64,000 bases of DNA. Origin: Micromussa lordhowensis. Taxonomy: Eukaryota > Cnidaria > Anthozoa > Scleractinia > Lobophylliidae. The notes beneath the pieces are model-generated. The model saw only the letters and a list, made by a program, of their open reading frames with translations. It was not told where the DNA came from and ran no database searches. The DNA lies in the NCBI GenBank assembly GCA_964020085.1, contig OZ026604.1, forward strand, positions 520,001 to 584,000, read 5' to 3'. Within the stretch, counting starts at the first letter, position 1, and each line of letters starts with the position of its first letter. Positions 10,401 through 23,650 of the stretch are shown one piece after another. The translations under genes were made by a program, and so were the position numbers.

Positions 10401-13400
10401 CTAGGGTGTTTTTTCTGGCCTTCTTTTTGCAGTAGTTTTCCCTGGTCCCAACTTTGCAGAATTTCAGAAAACGCGCGCTGGGGGTCCCCTTGGCAAATGT
10501 GACATAGCTCGGCTTCACGGGCACTTTAAGAGGCGCAGTTTGCAGCAAAATGTTCTGCTTGGTTGGCACTTCAAGGAAATCCTAGTTAGGACATGATGGC
10601 ATTGGCGCCAGGGTGTTTTTTCTGGCCTTCTTTTTGCAGTAGTTTTCCCTGGTCCCAACTTTGCAGAATTTCAGAAAACGCGCGCTGGGGGTCCCCTTGG
10701 CAAATGTGACATAGCTCGGCCTCACCGGCACTTTAAGAGGCGAGGTTTGCGGCAAAATGTTCTGCTAGGTTAGCACTTCAAGGAAATTCTAGTTAGGACA
10801 TGATGGCATTGGCGCCAGGGTGTTTTTTCTGGCCTTCCTTTTGCAGTAGTTTTCCCTGGTCCCAACTTTGCAGAATTTCAGAAAACGCGCGCTGGGGGTC
10901 CCCTTGGCAAATGTGACATAGCTCAGCTTCACGGGCACTTTAAGAGGCGCAGTGTGCAGCAAAATGTTCTGCTAGGATTGCACTTCAAGGAAATTCTAGT
11001 TAGGACATGATGGCATTGGCGCCAGGGTGCTTTTTCTGGCCTTCTTTTTGCAGTAGTTTTCCCTGGTCCCAACTTTGCAGAATTTCAGAAAACGCGCGCT
11101 GGGGGTCCCCTTGGCAAATGTAACATAGCTCGGCTTCACGGGCACTTTAAGAGGCGCGGTTTGCAGCAAAATGTTCTGCTAGGTTGGCACTTGAAGGAAA
11201 TTGTAGTTAGGACATGATGGCATTGGCGCCAGGGTGTTTTTTCTGGCCTTCTTTTTGCAGTAGTTTTCCCTGGTCCCAACTTTGCAGAATTTCAGAAAAC
11301 GCGCGCTAGGGGTCCCCTTGGAAAATGTGACAAAGCTCGGCTTCACCGGCACTTTAAGAGGCGCGGTTTGCAGCAAAATGTTCTGCTAGGTTGGCTCTTC
11401 AAGGAAATCCTAGTTAGGACATGATGGCATTGGCGCCAGGGTGTTTTTTCTGGCCTTCTTTTTGCAGTAGTTTTCCCTGGTCCCAACTTTGCAGAATTTC
11501 AGAAAACGCGCGCTGGGGGTCCCCTTGGCAAATGTGACATAGCTCGGCTTCACGGGCACTTTAAGAGGCGCGGTTTGCAGCAAAATGTTCTGCTAGGTTG
11601 GCACTTTAAGGAAATGCTAGTTAGGACATGATGGCATTGGCGACAGGGTGTTTTTTCTGGCCTTCTTTTTGCAGTAGTTTTCCCTGGTCCCAACTTTGCA
11701 GAATTTCAGAAAACGCGCGCTGGGTGTCCCCTTGGCAAATGTGACATAGCTCAGCTTCACGGGCACTTTAAGAGGCGCGGTTTGCAGCAAAATGTTCTGC
11801 TAGGTTAGCTCTTCAAGGAAATTGTAGTTAGCACATGATGGTATTGGCGCCAGGGTGTTTTTTCTGGCCTTCTTTTTGCAGTAGTTTTCCCTGGTCCCAA
11901 CTTTGCAGAATTTCAGAAAACGCGCGCTGGGGGTCCCCTTGGCAAATGTGACATAGCTCGGCTTCACGGGTACTTTAAGAGGCGCGGTTTGCAGTAAAAT
12001 GTTCTGCTAGGTTGGCACTTTAAGGAAATCTTAGTTAAGACATGATTGCATTGGCGCCAGGGTGTTTTTTTTGGCCTTTTTTTTGCAGTAGTTTTCCCTG
12101 GTCCCAACTTTGCAGAATTTCAGAAAACGCGCGCTGGGGGTCCCCTTGGCAAATGTGACATAGCTCGGGTTCACGGGCACTTTAAGAGGCGCGGTTTGCA
12201 GCAAAATGTTCTGCTAGGTTGGCACTTCAAGGAAATCCTAGTTAGGACATGATGGCATTGGCGCCAGGGTGTTTTTTCTGGCCTTCTTTTTGCAGTAGTT
12301 TTCCCTGGTCCCAACTTTGCAGAATTTCAGAAAACGCGCGCTGGGGGTCCCCTTGGCAAATGTGACATAGCTCGGCTTCACGGGCACTTTAAGAGGCGCA
12401 GTTTGCAGCAAAATGTTCTGCTAGGTTGGCACTTCAAGGAAATCCTAGTTAGGACATGATGGCATTGGCGCCAGGGTGTTTTTTCTGGCCTTCTTTTTGC
12501 AGTAGTTTTCCCTGGTCCCAACTTTGCAGAATTTCAGAAAACGCGCGCTGGGGGTCCCCTTGGCAAATGTGACATAGCTCGGCCTCACCGGCACTTTAAG
12601 AGGCGAGGTTTGCGGCAAAATGTTCTGCTAGGTTGGCACTTCAAGGAAATCTTAGTTAGGACATGATGGCATTGGCGCCAGGGTGTTTTTTCTGGCCTTC
12701 CTTTTGCAGTAGTTTTCCCTGGTCCCAACTTTGCAGAATTTCAGAAAACGCGCGCTGGGGGTCCCCTTGGCAAATGTGACATAGCTCAGCTTCACGGGCA
12801 CTTTAAGAGGCGCAGTGTGCAGCAAAATGTTTTGCTAGGATTGCACTTCAAGGAAATTCTAGTTAGGACATGATGGCATTGGCGCCAGGGTGCTTTTTCT
12901 GGCCTTCTTTTTGCAGTAGTTTTCCCTGGTCCCAACTTTGCAGAATTTCAGAAAACGCGCGCTGGGGGTCCCCTTGGCAAATGTAACATAGCTCGGCTTC
13001 ACGGGCACTTTAAGAGGCGCGGTTTGCAGCAAAATGTTCTGCTAGGTTGGCACTTGAAGGAAATTGTAGTTAGGACATGATGGCATTGGCGCCAGGGTGT
13101 TTTTTCTGGCCTTCTTTTTGCAGTAGTTTTCCCTGGTCCCAACTTTGCAGAATTTCAGAAAACGCGCGCTAGGGGTCCCCTTGGAAAATGTGACAAAGCT
13201 CGGCTTCACCGGCACTTTAAGAGGCGCGGTTTGCAGCAAAATGTTCTGCTAGGTTGGCTCTTCAAGGAAATCTTAGTTAGGACATGATGGCATTGGCGCC
13301 AGGGTGTTTTTTCTGGCCTTCTTTTTGCAGTAGTTTTCCCTGGTCCCAACTTTGCAGAATTTCAGAAAACGCGCGCTGGGGGTCCCCTTGGCAAATGTGA

Positions 13401-15540
13401 CATAGCTCAGCTTCACGGGCACTTTAAGAGGCGCGGTGTGCAGCGAAATGTTTTGCTAGGTTGGCACTTTTAGGAAATTCTAGTTAGGACATGATAGCAT
13501 TGGCGCCAGGGTGTTTTTTCTGGCCTTCTTTTTGCAGTAGTTTTCCCTGGTCCCAACTTTGCAGAATTTCAGATAACGCGCGCTGGGGGTCCCCTTGGCA
13601 AATGTGACATAGCTCGGCTTCACGGGCACTTTAAGAGGCGCGGTTTGCAGCAAAATGTTCTGCTAGGTTGGCACTTTAAGGAAATTTTAGTTAGGACATG
13701 ATGGCATTGGCGCGAGGGTGTTTTTTCTGGCCTTCTTTTTGCAGTAGTTTTCCCTGGTCCCAACTTTGCAGAATTTCAGAAAACGCGCGCTGGGGGTCCC
13801 CTTGGCAAATGTCACATAGCTCGGCTTCACGGGCACTTTAAGAGGCGCGGTTTGCTGCAAAATGTTCTGCTAGGTTGGCACTTCAAGGAAATTTTAGTTA
13901 GGACATGATGGCATTGGCGCCAGGGTGTTTTTTCTGGCCTTCTTTTTGCAGTAGTTTTCCCTGGTCCCAACTTTGCAGAATTTTAGAAAACGCGCGCTGG
14001 GGGTCCCCTTGGCAAATGTGACATAGCTCGGCTTCACGGGCACTTTAAGAGGCGCGGTTTGCAGCAAAATGTTCTGCTAGGTTGGCACTTCAAGGAAATC
14101 CTAGTTAGGACATGATGGCATTGGCGCCAGGGTGTTTTTTCTGGCCTTCTTTTTCCAGTAGTTTTCCCTGGTCCCAACTTTGCAGAATTTCAGAAAACGC
14201 GCGCTGGGGGTCCCCTTGGCAAATGTGACATAGCTCGGCTTCACGGGCACTTTAAGAGGCGCGGTTTGCAGCAAAATGTTCTGCTAGGTTGGCACTTTAA
14301 GGAAATCTTAGTTAGGACATGATCGCATTGGCGACAGGGTGTTTTTTCTGGCCTTCTTTTTGCAGTAGTTTTCCCTGGTCCCAACTTTGCAGAATTTCAG
14401 AAAACGCGCGCTGGGTGTCCCCTTGGCAAATGTGACATAGCTCAGCTTCACGGGCACTTTAAGAGGCGCGGTTTGCAGCAAAATTTTCTGCTAGGTTAGG
14501 TCTTCAAGGAAATTGTAGTTAGCACATGATGGTATTGGCGCCAGGGTGTTTTTTCTGGCCTTCTTTTTGCAGTAGTTTTCCCTGGTCCCAACTTTGCAGA
14601 ATTTCAGAAAACGCGCGCTGGGGGTCCCCTTGGCAAATGTGACATAGCTCGGCTTCACGGGTACTTTAAGAGGCGCGGTTTGCAGTAAAATGTTCTGCTA
14701 GGTTGGCACTTTAAGGAAATCGTAGTTAAGACATGATTGCATTGGCGCCAGGGTGTTTTTTCTGGCCTTTTTTTTGCAGTAGTTTTCCCTGGTCCCAACT
14801 TTGCAGAATTTCAGAAAACGCGCGCTGGGGGTCCCCTTGGCAAATGTGACATAGCTCGGGTTCACGGGCACTTTAAGAGGCGCGGTTTGCAGCAAAATGT
14901 TCTGCTAGGTTGGCACTTCAAGGAAATTCTAGTTAGGACATGATGGCATTGGCGCCAGGGTGTTTTTTCTGGCCTTCTTTTTGCAGTAGTTTTCCCTGGT
15001 CCCAACTTTGCAGAATTTCAGAAAACGCGCGCTGGGGGTCCCCTTGGCAAATGTGACATAGCTCGGCTTCACGAGCACTTTAAGAGGCGCAGTTTGCAGC
15101 AAAATGTTCTGCTAGGTTGGCACTTCAAGGAAATCTTAGTTAGGACATGATGGCATTGGCGCCAGGGTGTTTTTTCTGGCCTTCTTTTTGCAGTAGTTTT
15201 CCCTGGTCCCAACTTTGCAGAATTTCAGAAAACGCGCGCTGGGGGTCCCCTTGGCAAATGTGACATAGCTCGGCCTCACCGGCACTTTAAGAGGCGAGGT
15301 TTGCGGCAAAATGTTCTGCTAGGTTGGCACTTCAAGGAAATCTTAGTTAGGACATGATGGCATTGGCGCCAGGGTGTTTTTTCTGGCCTTCCTTTTGCAG
15401 TAGTTTTCCCTGGTCCCAACTTTGCAGAATTTCAGAAAACGCGCGCTGGGGGTCCCCTTGGCAAATGTGACATAGCTCAGCTTCACGGGCACTTTAAGAG
15501 GCGCGGTGTGCAGCAAAATGTTCTGCTAGGATTGCACTTC
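7490..15540. repeat. Variable-length higher-order repeat: marker module spaced 11, 9 and 13 monomers
   Basis: A linked three-monomer module occurs four times: GCGACAGGG, then GGTTAGCTCTT or a close variant with GCACATGATGGTATT, then GCAGTAAAATG with GATTGCATTGG in the first three copies and at 14,737. GCGACAGGG anchors lie at 7500, 9777, 11,641 and 14,332, giving spacings of 2277, 1864 and 2691 bp (11, 9 and 13 monomers). A second module, CCTTCCTTTTGCAG with GTGTGCAGC and GATTGCAC, follows the same pattern near 8143, 10,835, 12,698 and 15,392. Monomers with GCGCTAGGGGTCC recur near 8614, 11,306 and 13,169. The unit has therefore been copied with gain or loss of internal monomers between copies. 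Confidence 0.85.
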
Positions 15541-15689
15541 AAGGAAATTCTAGTTAGGACATGATGGCATTGGCGCCAGGGTGTTTTTTCTGGCCTTCTT
15601 TTTGCAGTAGTTTTCCCTGGTCCCAACTTTGCAGAATTTCAGAAAACGCGCGCTGGGGGTCCCCTTGGCAAATGTGACATAGCTCGGCT

Positions 15690-18600
15690 TCACGGGCACT
15701 TTAAGAGGCGCGGTTTGCAGCAAAATGTTCTGCTAGGTTGGCACTTGAAGGAAATTGTAGTTAGGACATGATGGCATTGGCGCCAGGGTGTTTTTTTTGT
15801 GGCCTTCTTTTTGCAGTAGTTTTCCCTGGTCCCAACTTTGCAGAATTTCAGAAAACGCGCGCTGGGGGTCCCCTTGGCAAATGTGACATAGCTCGGCTTC
15901 ACGGGCACTTTAAGAGACGCGGTTTGCAGCAAAATGTTCTGCTAGGTTGGCACTTCAAGGAAATTTTAGTTAGAACATGATGGCATTGGCGCCAGGGTGT
16001 TTTTTCTGGCCTTCTTTTTGCAGTAGTTTTCCCTGGTCCCAACTTTGCAGAATTTCAGAAAACGCGCGCTGGGGGTCCCCTTGGCAAATGTGACATAGCT
16101 CGGCTTCACGGGCACTTTAAGAGGCGCAGTTTGCAGCAAAATGTTCTGCTAGGTTGGCACTTCAAGGAAATCCTAGTTAGGAAATGATGGCATTGGCGCC
16201 AGGGTGTTTTTTCTGGCCTTCTTTTTGCAGTAGTTTTCCCTGGTCCCAACTTTGCAGAATTTCAGAAAACGCGCGCTGGGGGTCCCCTTGGAAAATGTGA
16301 CATAGCTCGGCCTCACCGGCACTTTAAGAGGCGAGGTTTGCAGCAAAATGTTCTGCTAGGTTGGCACTTTAAGGAAATCTTAGTTAGGACATGATGGCGT
16401 TGGCGCCAGGGTGTTTTTTCTGGCCTTCTTTTTGCAGTAGTTTTCCCTGGTCCCAACTTTGCAGAATTTCAGAAAACGCGCGCTGGGGGTCCCCTTGGCA
16501 AATGTGACATAGCTCAGCTTCACGGGCACTTTAAGAGGCGCGGTGTGCAGCAAAATGTTCTGCTAGGATTGCACTTCAAGGAAATTCTAGTTAGGACATG
16601 ATGGCATTGGCGCCAGGGTGTTTTTTCTGGCCTTCTTTTTGCAGTAGTTTTCCCTGGTCCCAACTTTGCAGAATTTCAGAAAACGCGCGCTGGGGGTCCC
16701 CTTGGCAAATGTGACATAGCTCGGCTTCACGGGCACTTTAAGAGGCGCGGTTTGCAGCAAAATGTTCTGCTAGGTTGGCACTTTAAGGAAATTGTAGTTA
16801 GGACATGATGGCATTGGCGCCAGGGTGTTTTTTCTGGCCTTCTTTTTGCAGTAGTTTTCCCTGGTCCCAACTTTGCAGAATTTCAGAAAACGCGCGCTGG
16901 GGGTCCCCTTGGCAAATGTGACATAGCTCGGCTTCACGGGCACTTTAAGAGGCGCGGTTTGCAGCAAAATGTTCTGCTAGGTTGGCACTTCAAGGAAATC
17001 CTAGTTAGGACATGATGGCATTGGCGCCAGAGTGTTTTTTCTGGCCTTCTTTTTGCAGTAGTTTTCCCTGGTCCCAACTTTGCAGAATTTCAGAAAACGC
17101 GCGCTGGGGGTCCCCTTGGCAAATGTGACATAACTCGGCTTCACGGGCACTTTAAGAGGCGCGGTTTGCAGCAAAATGTTCTGCTAGGTTGGCACTTCAA
17201 GGAAATTGTAGTTAGGACATGATGGCATTGGCTCCAGGGTGTTTTTTCTGGCCTTCTTTTTGCAGTAGTTTTCCCTGGTCCCAACTTTGCAGAATTTCAG
17301 AAAACGCGCGCTGGGGGTCCCCTTGGCAAATGTGACATAACTCGGCTTCACGGGCACTTTAAGAGGCGCGGTTTGCAGCAAAATGTTCTGCTAGGTTGGC
17401 ACTTCAAGGAAATCGTAGTTAGGACATCATGGCATTGGCTCCAGGGTGTTTTTTCTGGCCTTCTTTTTGCAGTAGTTTTCCCTGGTCCCAACTTTGCAGA
17501 ATTTCAGAAAACGCGCGCTGGGGGTCCCCTTGGCAAATGTGACATAGCTCGGCTTCACGGGCACTTTAAGAGGCGCGGTTTGCAGCAAAATGTTCTGCTA
17601 GGTAGGCACTTCAAGGAAATCGTAGTTAGAACATAATGGCATTGGCGCCAGGGTGTTTTTTCTGGCCTTCTTTTTGCAGTAGTTTTCCCTGGTCCCAACT
17701 TTGCAGAATTTCAGAAAACGCGCGCTGGGTGTCCCCTTGGCAAATATGACATAGCTCGGCTTCATGGGCACTTTAAGAAGCGCGGTTTGCAGCAAAATGT
17801 TCTGCTAGGTTGGCACTTCAAGGAAATGTTAGTTAGGACATGATGGCATTGGCGCCAGGGTGTTTTTTCTGGCCTTCTTTTTGCAGTAGTTTTCCCTGGT
17901 CCCAACTTTGCAGAATTTCAGAAAACGCGCGCTGGGGGTCCCCTTGGCAAATGTGACATAGCTCGGCTTCACGGGCACTTTAAGAGGCGCGGTTTGCAGC
18001 AAAATGTTCTGCTAGGTTGGCACTTCAAGGAAATGCTAGTTAGGACATGATGGCATTGGCGCCAGGGTGTTCTTTCTGGCCTTCTTTTTGCAGTAGTTTT
18101 CCCTGGTCCCAACTTTGCAGAATTTCAGAAAACGCGCGCTGGGGGTCCCCTTGGCAAATGTGACATAGCTCGGCTTCACGGGCACTTTAAGAGGCGCGGT
18201 TTGCAGTAAAATGTTTTGCTAGGTTGGCACTTCAAGGAAATCGTAGTTAGGACATGATGGCATTGGCTCCAGGGTGTTTTTTCTGGTCTTCTTTTTGCAG
18301 TAGTTTTCCCTGGTCCCAACTTTGCAGAATTTCAGAAAACGCGCGCTGGGGGTCCCCTTGGCAAATGTGACATAGCTCGGCTTCACGGGCACTTTAAGAG
18401 GCGCGGTTTGCAGCAAAATGTTCTGCTAGGTTGGCACTTCAAGGAAATCCTAGTTAGGACATGATGGCATTGGCTCCAGGGTGTTTTTTCTGGCCTTCTT
18501 TTTGCAGTAGTTTTCCCTGGTCCCAACTTTGCAGAATTTCAGAAAACGCGCGCTGGGGGTCCCCTTGGCAAATGTGACATAGCTCGGCTTCACGGGCACT

Positions 18601-21600
18601 TTAAGAGGCGCGGTTTGCAGCAAAATGTTCTGCTAGGTTGGCACTTCAAGGAAATCCTAGTTAGGACATGATGGCATTGGCGCCAGGGTGTTTTTTCTGG
18701 CCTTCTTTTTGCAGTAGTTTTCCCTGGTCCCAACTTTGCAGAATTTCAGAAAACGCGCGCTGGGGGTCCCCTTGGCAAATGTGACATAGCTCGGCTTCAC
18801 GGGCACTTTAAGAGGCGCGGTTTGCAGCAAAATGTTCTGCTAGGTTGGCACTTCTAGAAAATCCTAGTTAGGACATGATGGAATTGGCGCCAGGGTGTTT
18901 TTTCTGGCCTTCTTTTTGCAGTAGTTTTCCCTGGTCCCAACTTTGCAGAATTTCAAAAAACGCGCGCTGGGGGTCCCCTTGGCAAATGTGACATAGCTCG
19001 GCTTCACGGGCACTTTAAGAGGCGCGGTTTGCAGCAAAATGTTCTGCTAGGTTGGCACTTGAAGGAAATTGTAGTTAGGACATGATGGCATTGGCGCCAC
19101 GGTGTTTTTTTTGTGGCCTTCTTTTTGCAGTAGTTTTCCCTGGTCCCAACTTTGCAGAATTTCAGAAAACGCGCGCTGGGGGTCCCCTTGGCAAATGTGA
19201 CATAGCTCGGCTTCACGGGCACTTTAAGAGGCGCGGTTTGCAGCAAAATGTTCTGCTAGGTTGGCACTTCAAGGAAATTTTAGTTAGAACATGATGGCAT
19301 TGGCGCCAGGGTTTTTTTTCTGGCCTTCTTTTTGCAGTAGTTTTCCCTGGTCCCAACTTTGCAGAATTTCAGAAAACGCGCGCTGGGGGTCCCCTTGGCA
19401 AATGTGACATAGCTCGGCTTCACGGGCACTTTAAGAGGCGCAGTTTGCAGCAAAATGTTCTGCTAGGTTGGCACTTCAAGGAAATTCTAGTTAGGACATG
19501 ATGGCATTGGCGCCAGGGTGTTTTTTCTGGCCTTCTTTTTGCAGTAGTTTTCCCTGGTCCCAACTTTGCAGAATTTCAGAAAACGCGCGCTGGGGGTCCC
19601 CTTGGCAAATGTGACATAGCTCGGCCTCACCGGCACTTTAAAAGGCGAGGTTTGCAGCAAAATGTTCTGCTAGGTTGGCACTTCAAGGAAATCTTAGTTA
19701 GGAGATGATGGCGTTGGCGCCAGGGTGTTTTTTCTGGCCTTCTTTTTGCAGTAGTTTTCCCTGGTCCCAACTTTGCAGAATTTCAGAAAACGCGCGCTGG
19801 GGGTCCCCTTGGCAAATGTGACATAGCTCAGCTTCACGGGCACTTTAAGAGGCGCGGTGTGCAGCAAAATGTTCTACTAGGATTGCACTTCAAGGAAATT
19901 CTAGTTAGGACATGATGGCATTGGCGCCAGGGTGTTTTTTCTGGCCTTCTTTTTGCAGTAGTTTTCCCTGGTCCCAACTTTGCAGAATTTCAGAAAACGC
20001 GCGCTGGGGGTCCCCTTGGCAAATGTGACATAGCTCGGCTTCACGGGCACTTTAAGAGGCGCGGTTTGCAGCAAAATGTTCTGCTAGGTTGGCACTTCAA
20101 GGAAATTGTAGTTAGGACATGATGGCATTGGCGCCAGGGTGTTTTTTCTGGCCTTCTTTTTGCAGTAGTTTTCCCTGGTCCCAACTTTGCAGAATTTCAG
20201 AAAACGCGCGCTGGGGGTCCCCTTGGCAAATGTGACATAGCTCGGCTTCACGGGCACTTTAAGAGGCGCGGTTTGCAGCAAAATGTTCTGCTAGGTTGGC
20301 ACTTCAAGGAAATCCTAGTTAGGACATGATGGCATTGGCGCCAGGGTGTTTTTTCTGGCCTTCTTTTTGCAGTAGTTTTCCCTGGTCCCAACTTTGCAGA
20401 ATTTCAGAAAACGCGCGCTGGGGGTCCCCTTGGCAAATGTGACATAGCTCGGCTTCACGGGCACTTTAAGAGGCGCGGTTTGCAGCAAAATGTTCTGCTA
20501 GGTTGGCACTTCAAGGAAATCCTAGTTAGGACATGATGGCATTGGCGCCAGAGTGTTTTTTCTGGCCTTCTTTTTGCAGTAGTTTTCCCTGGTCCCAACT
20601 TTGCAGAATTTCAGAAAACGCGCGCTGGGGGTCCCCTTGGCAAATGTGACATAGCTCGGCTTCACGGGCACTTTAAGAGGCGCGGTTTGCAGCAAAATGT
20701 TCTGCTAGGTTGGCACTTCAAGGAAATCCTAGTTAGGACATGATGGCATTGGCGCCAGGGTGTTTCTTCTGGCCTTCTTTTTGCAGTAGTTTTCCCTGGT
20801 CCCAACTTTGCAGAATTTCAGAAAACGCGCGCTGGGGGTCCCCTTGGCAAATGTGACATAGCTCGGCTTCACGGGCACTTTAAGAGGCGCGGTTTGCAGC
20901 AAAATGTTCTGCTAGGTTGGCACTTCAAGGAAATCTTAGTTAGGACATGATGGCGTTGGCGCCAGGATGTTTTTTCTGGCCTTCTTTTTGCAGTAGTTTT
21001 CCCTGGTCCCAACTTTGCAGAATTTCAGAAAACGCGCGCTGGGGGTCCCCTTGGCAAATGTGACATAGCTCAGCTTCACGGGCACTTTAAGAGGCGCGGT
21101 GTGCAGCAAAATGTTCTGCTAGGATTGCACTTCAAGGAAATTCTAGTTAGGACATGATGGCATTGGCGCCAGGGTGTTTTTTCTGGCCTTCTTTTTGCAG
21201 TAGTTTTCCCTGGTCCCAACTTTGCAGAATTTCAGAAAACGCGCGCTGGGGGTCCCCTTGGCAAATGTGACATAGCTCGGCTTCACGGGCACTTTAAGAG
21301 GCGCGGTTTGCAGCAAAATGTTCTGCTAGGTTGGCACTTCAAGGAAATTGTAGTTAGGACATGATGGCATTGGCGCCAGGGTGTTTTTTCTGGCCTTCTT
21401 TTTGCAGTAGTTTTCCCTGGTCCCAACTTTGCAGAATTTCAGAAAACGCGCGCTGGGGGTCCCCTTGGCAAATGTGACATAGCTCGGCTTCACGGGCACT
21501 TTAAGAGGCGCGGTTTGCAGCAAAATGTTCTGCTAGGTTGGCACTTCAAGGAAATCCTAGTTAGGACATGATGGCATTGGCGCCAGGGTGTTTTTTCTGG

Positions 21601-23650
21601 CCTTATTTTTGCAGTAGTTTTCCCTGGTCCCAACTTTGCAGAATTTCAGAAAACGCGCGCTGGGGGTCCCCTTGGCAAATGTGACATAACTCGGCTTCAC
21701 GGGCACTTTAAGAGGCGCGGTTTGCAGCAAAATGTTCTGCTAGGTTGGCACTTCAAGGAAATTGTAGTTAGGACATGATGGCATTGGCTCCAGGGTGTTT
21801 TTTCTGGCCTTCTTTTTGCAGTAGTTTTCCCTGGTCCCAACTTTGCAGAATTTCAGAAAACGCGCGCTGGGGGTCCCCTTGGCAAATGTGACATAACTCG
21901 GCTTCACGGGCACTTTAAGAGGCGCGGTTTGCAGCAAAATGTTCTGCTAGGTTGGCACTTCAAGGAAATCGTAGTTAGGACATCATGGCATTGGCTCCAG
22001 GGTGTTTTTTCTGGCCTTCTTTTTGCAGTAGTTTTCCCTGGTCCCAACTTTGCAGAATTTCAGAAAACGCGCGCTGGGGGTCCCCTTGGCAAATGTGACA
22101 TAGCTCGGCTTCACGGGCACTTTAAGAGGCGCGGTTTGCAGCAAAATGTTCTGCTAGGTAGGCACTTCAAGGAAATCGTAGTTAGGACATGATGGCATTG
22201 GCTCCAGGGTGTTTTTTTTGGCCTTCTTTTTGCAGTAGTTTTCCCTGGTCCCAACTTTGCAGAATTTCAGAAAACGCGCGCTGGGGGTCCCCTTGGCAAA
22301 TGTGACATAGCTCGGCTTCACGGGCACTTTAAGAGGCGCGGTTTGCAGCAAAATGTTCTGCTAGGTTGGCACTTCAAGGAAATCCTAGTTAGGACATGAT
22401 GGCATTGGCTCCAGGGTGTTTTTTCTGGCCTTCTTTTTGCAGTAGTTTTCCCTGGTCCCAACTTTGCAGAATTTCAGAAAACGCGCGCTGGGGGTCCCCT
22501 TGGCAAATGTGACATAGCTCGGCTTCACGGGCACTTTAAGAGGCGCGGTTTGCAGCAAAATGTTCTGCTAGGTTGGCACTTCAAGGAAATCCTAGTTAAG
22601 ACATGATGGCATTGGCGCCAGGGTGTTTTTTCTGGCCTTCTTTTTGCAGTAGTTTTCCCTGGTCCCAACTTTGCAGAATTTCAGAAAACGCGCGCTGGGG
22701 GTCCCCTTGGCAAATGTGACATAGCTCAGCTTCACGGGCACTTTAAGAGGCGCGGTGTGCTGCAAAATGTTCTGCTAGGATTGCACTTCAAGGAAATGTT
22801 AGTTAGGACATGATGGCATTGGCGCCAGGGTGTTTTTTCTGGCCTTCTTTTTGCAGTAGTTTTCCCTGGTCCCAACTTTGCAGAATTTCAGAAAACGCGC
22901 GCTGGGGGTCCCCTTGGCAAATGTGACATAGCTCGGCTTCACGGGCACTTTAAGAGGCGCGGTTTGCAGCAAAATGTTCTGCTAGGTTGGCACTTCAAGG
23001 AAATTGTAGTTAGGACATGATGGCATTGGCGGCTGGGTGTTTTTTCTGGCCTTCTTTTTGCAGTAGTTTTCCCTGGTCCCAACTTTGCAGAATTTCAGAA
23101 AACGCGCGCTGGGGGTCCCCTTGGCAAATGTGACATAACTCGGCTTCACGGGCACTTTAAGAGGCGCGGTTTGCAGCAAAATGTTCTGCTAGGTTGGCAC
23201 TTCAAGGAAATCGTAGTTAGGACATGATGGCATTGGCTCCAGGGTGTTTTTTCTGGCCTTCTTTTTGCAGTAGTTTTCCCTGGTCCCAACTTTGCAGAAT
23301 TTCAGAAAACGCGCGCTGGGGGTCCCCTTGGCAAATGTGACATAACTCGGCTTCACGGGCACTTTAAGAGGCGCGGTTTGCAGCAAAATGTTCTGCTAGG
23401 TTGGCACTTCAAGGAAATTGTAGTTAGGACATCATGGCATTGGCGCCAGGGTGTTTTTTCTGGCCTTCTTTTTGCAGTAGTTTTCCCTGGTCCCAACTTT
23501 GCAGAATTTCAGAAAACGCGCGCTGGGGGTCCCCTTGGCAAATGTGACATAGCTCGGCTTCACGGGCACTTTAAGAGGCGCGGTTTGCAGCAAAATGTTC
23601 TGCTAGGTAGGCACTTCAAGGAAATCGTAGTTAGAACATAATGGCATTGG
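15690..23650. repeat. Two interleaved higher-order modules with spacings of 1242, 1449, 3314 and 4556 bp
   Basis: Module X carries GGCGTTGGCG, then GTGTGCAGC with AGGATTGCAC, then AAATTGTAG. It lies at about 16,390-16,970, 19,705-20,285 and 20,945-21,525, spaced 3314 and 1242 bp. Module Y carries CATAACTCGG twice, GACATCATGG and CTAGGTAGGC. It lies at about 17,120-17,640, 21,675-22,195 and 23,125-23,645, spaced 4556 and 1449 bp. The T8 variant GTGTTTTTTTTGTGGCC occurs at 15,788 and, preceded by CCACG, at 19,102. A further X-like GATTGCAC monomer lies near 22,778. In Y, the TGA of GACATGATGG has become TCA, so 87-codon forward open frames appear at 17,373, 21,929 and 23,378. Confidence 0.83.

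Noticed and set aside
17373..17636. 87-residue plus-strand open frames at 5779, 17,373, 21,929 and 23,378
   Set aside because: They begin at a TTG in TTGCAGC and span just over one monomer because the TGA in GACATGATGG changed to AAG or TCA. Both ends are repeat sequence; the matching copies are copies of one duplicated module.
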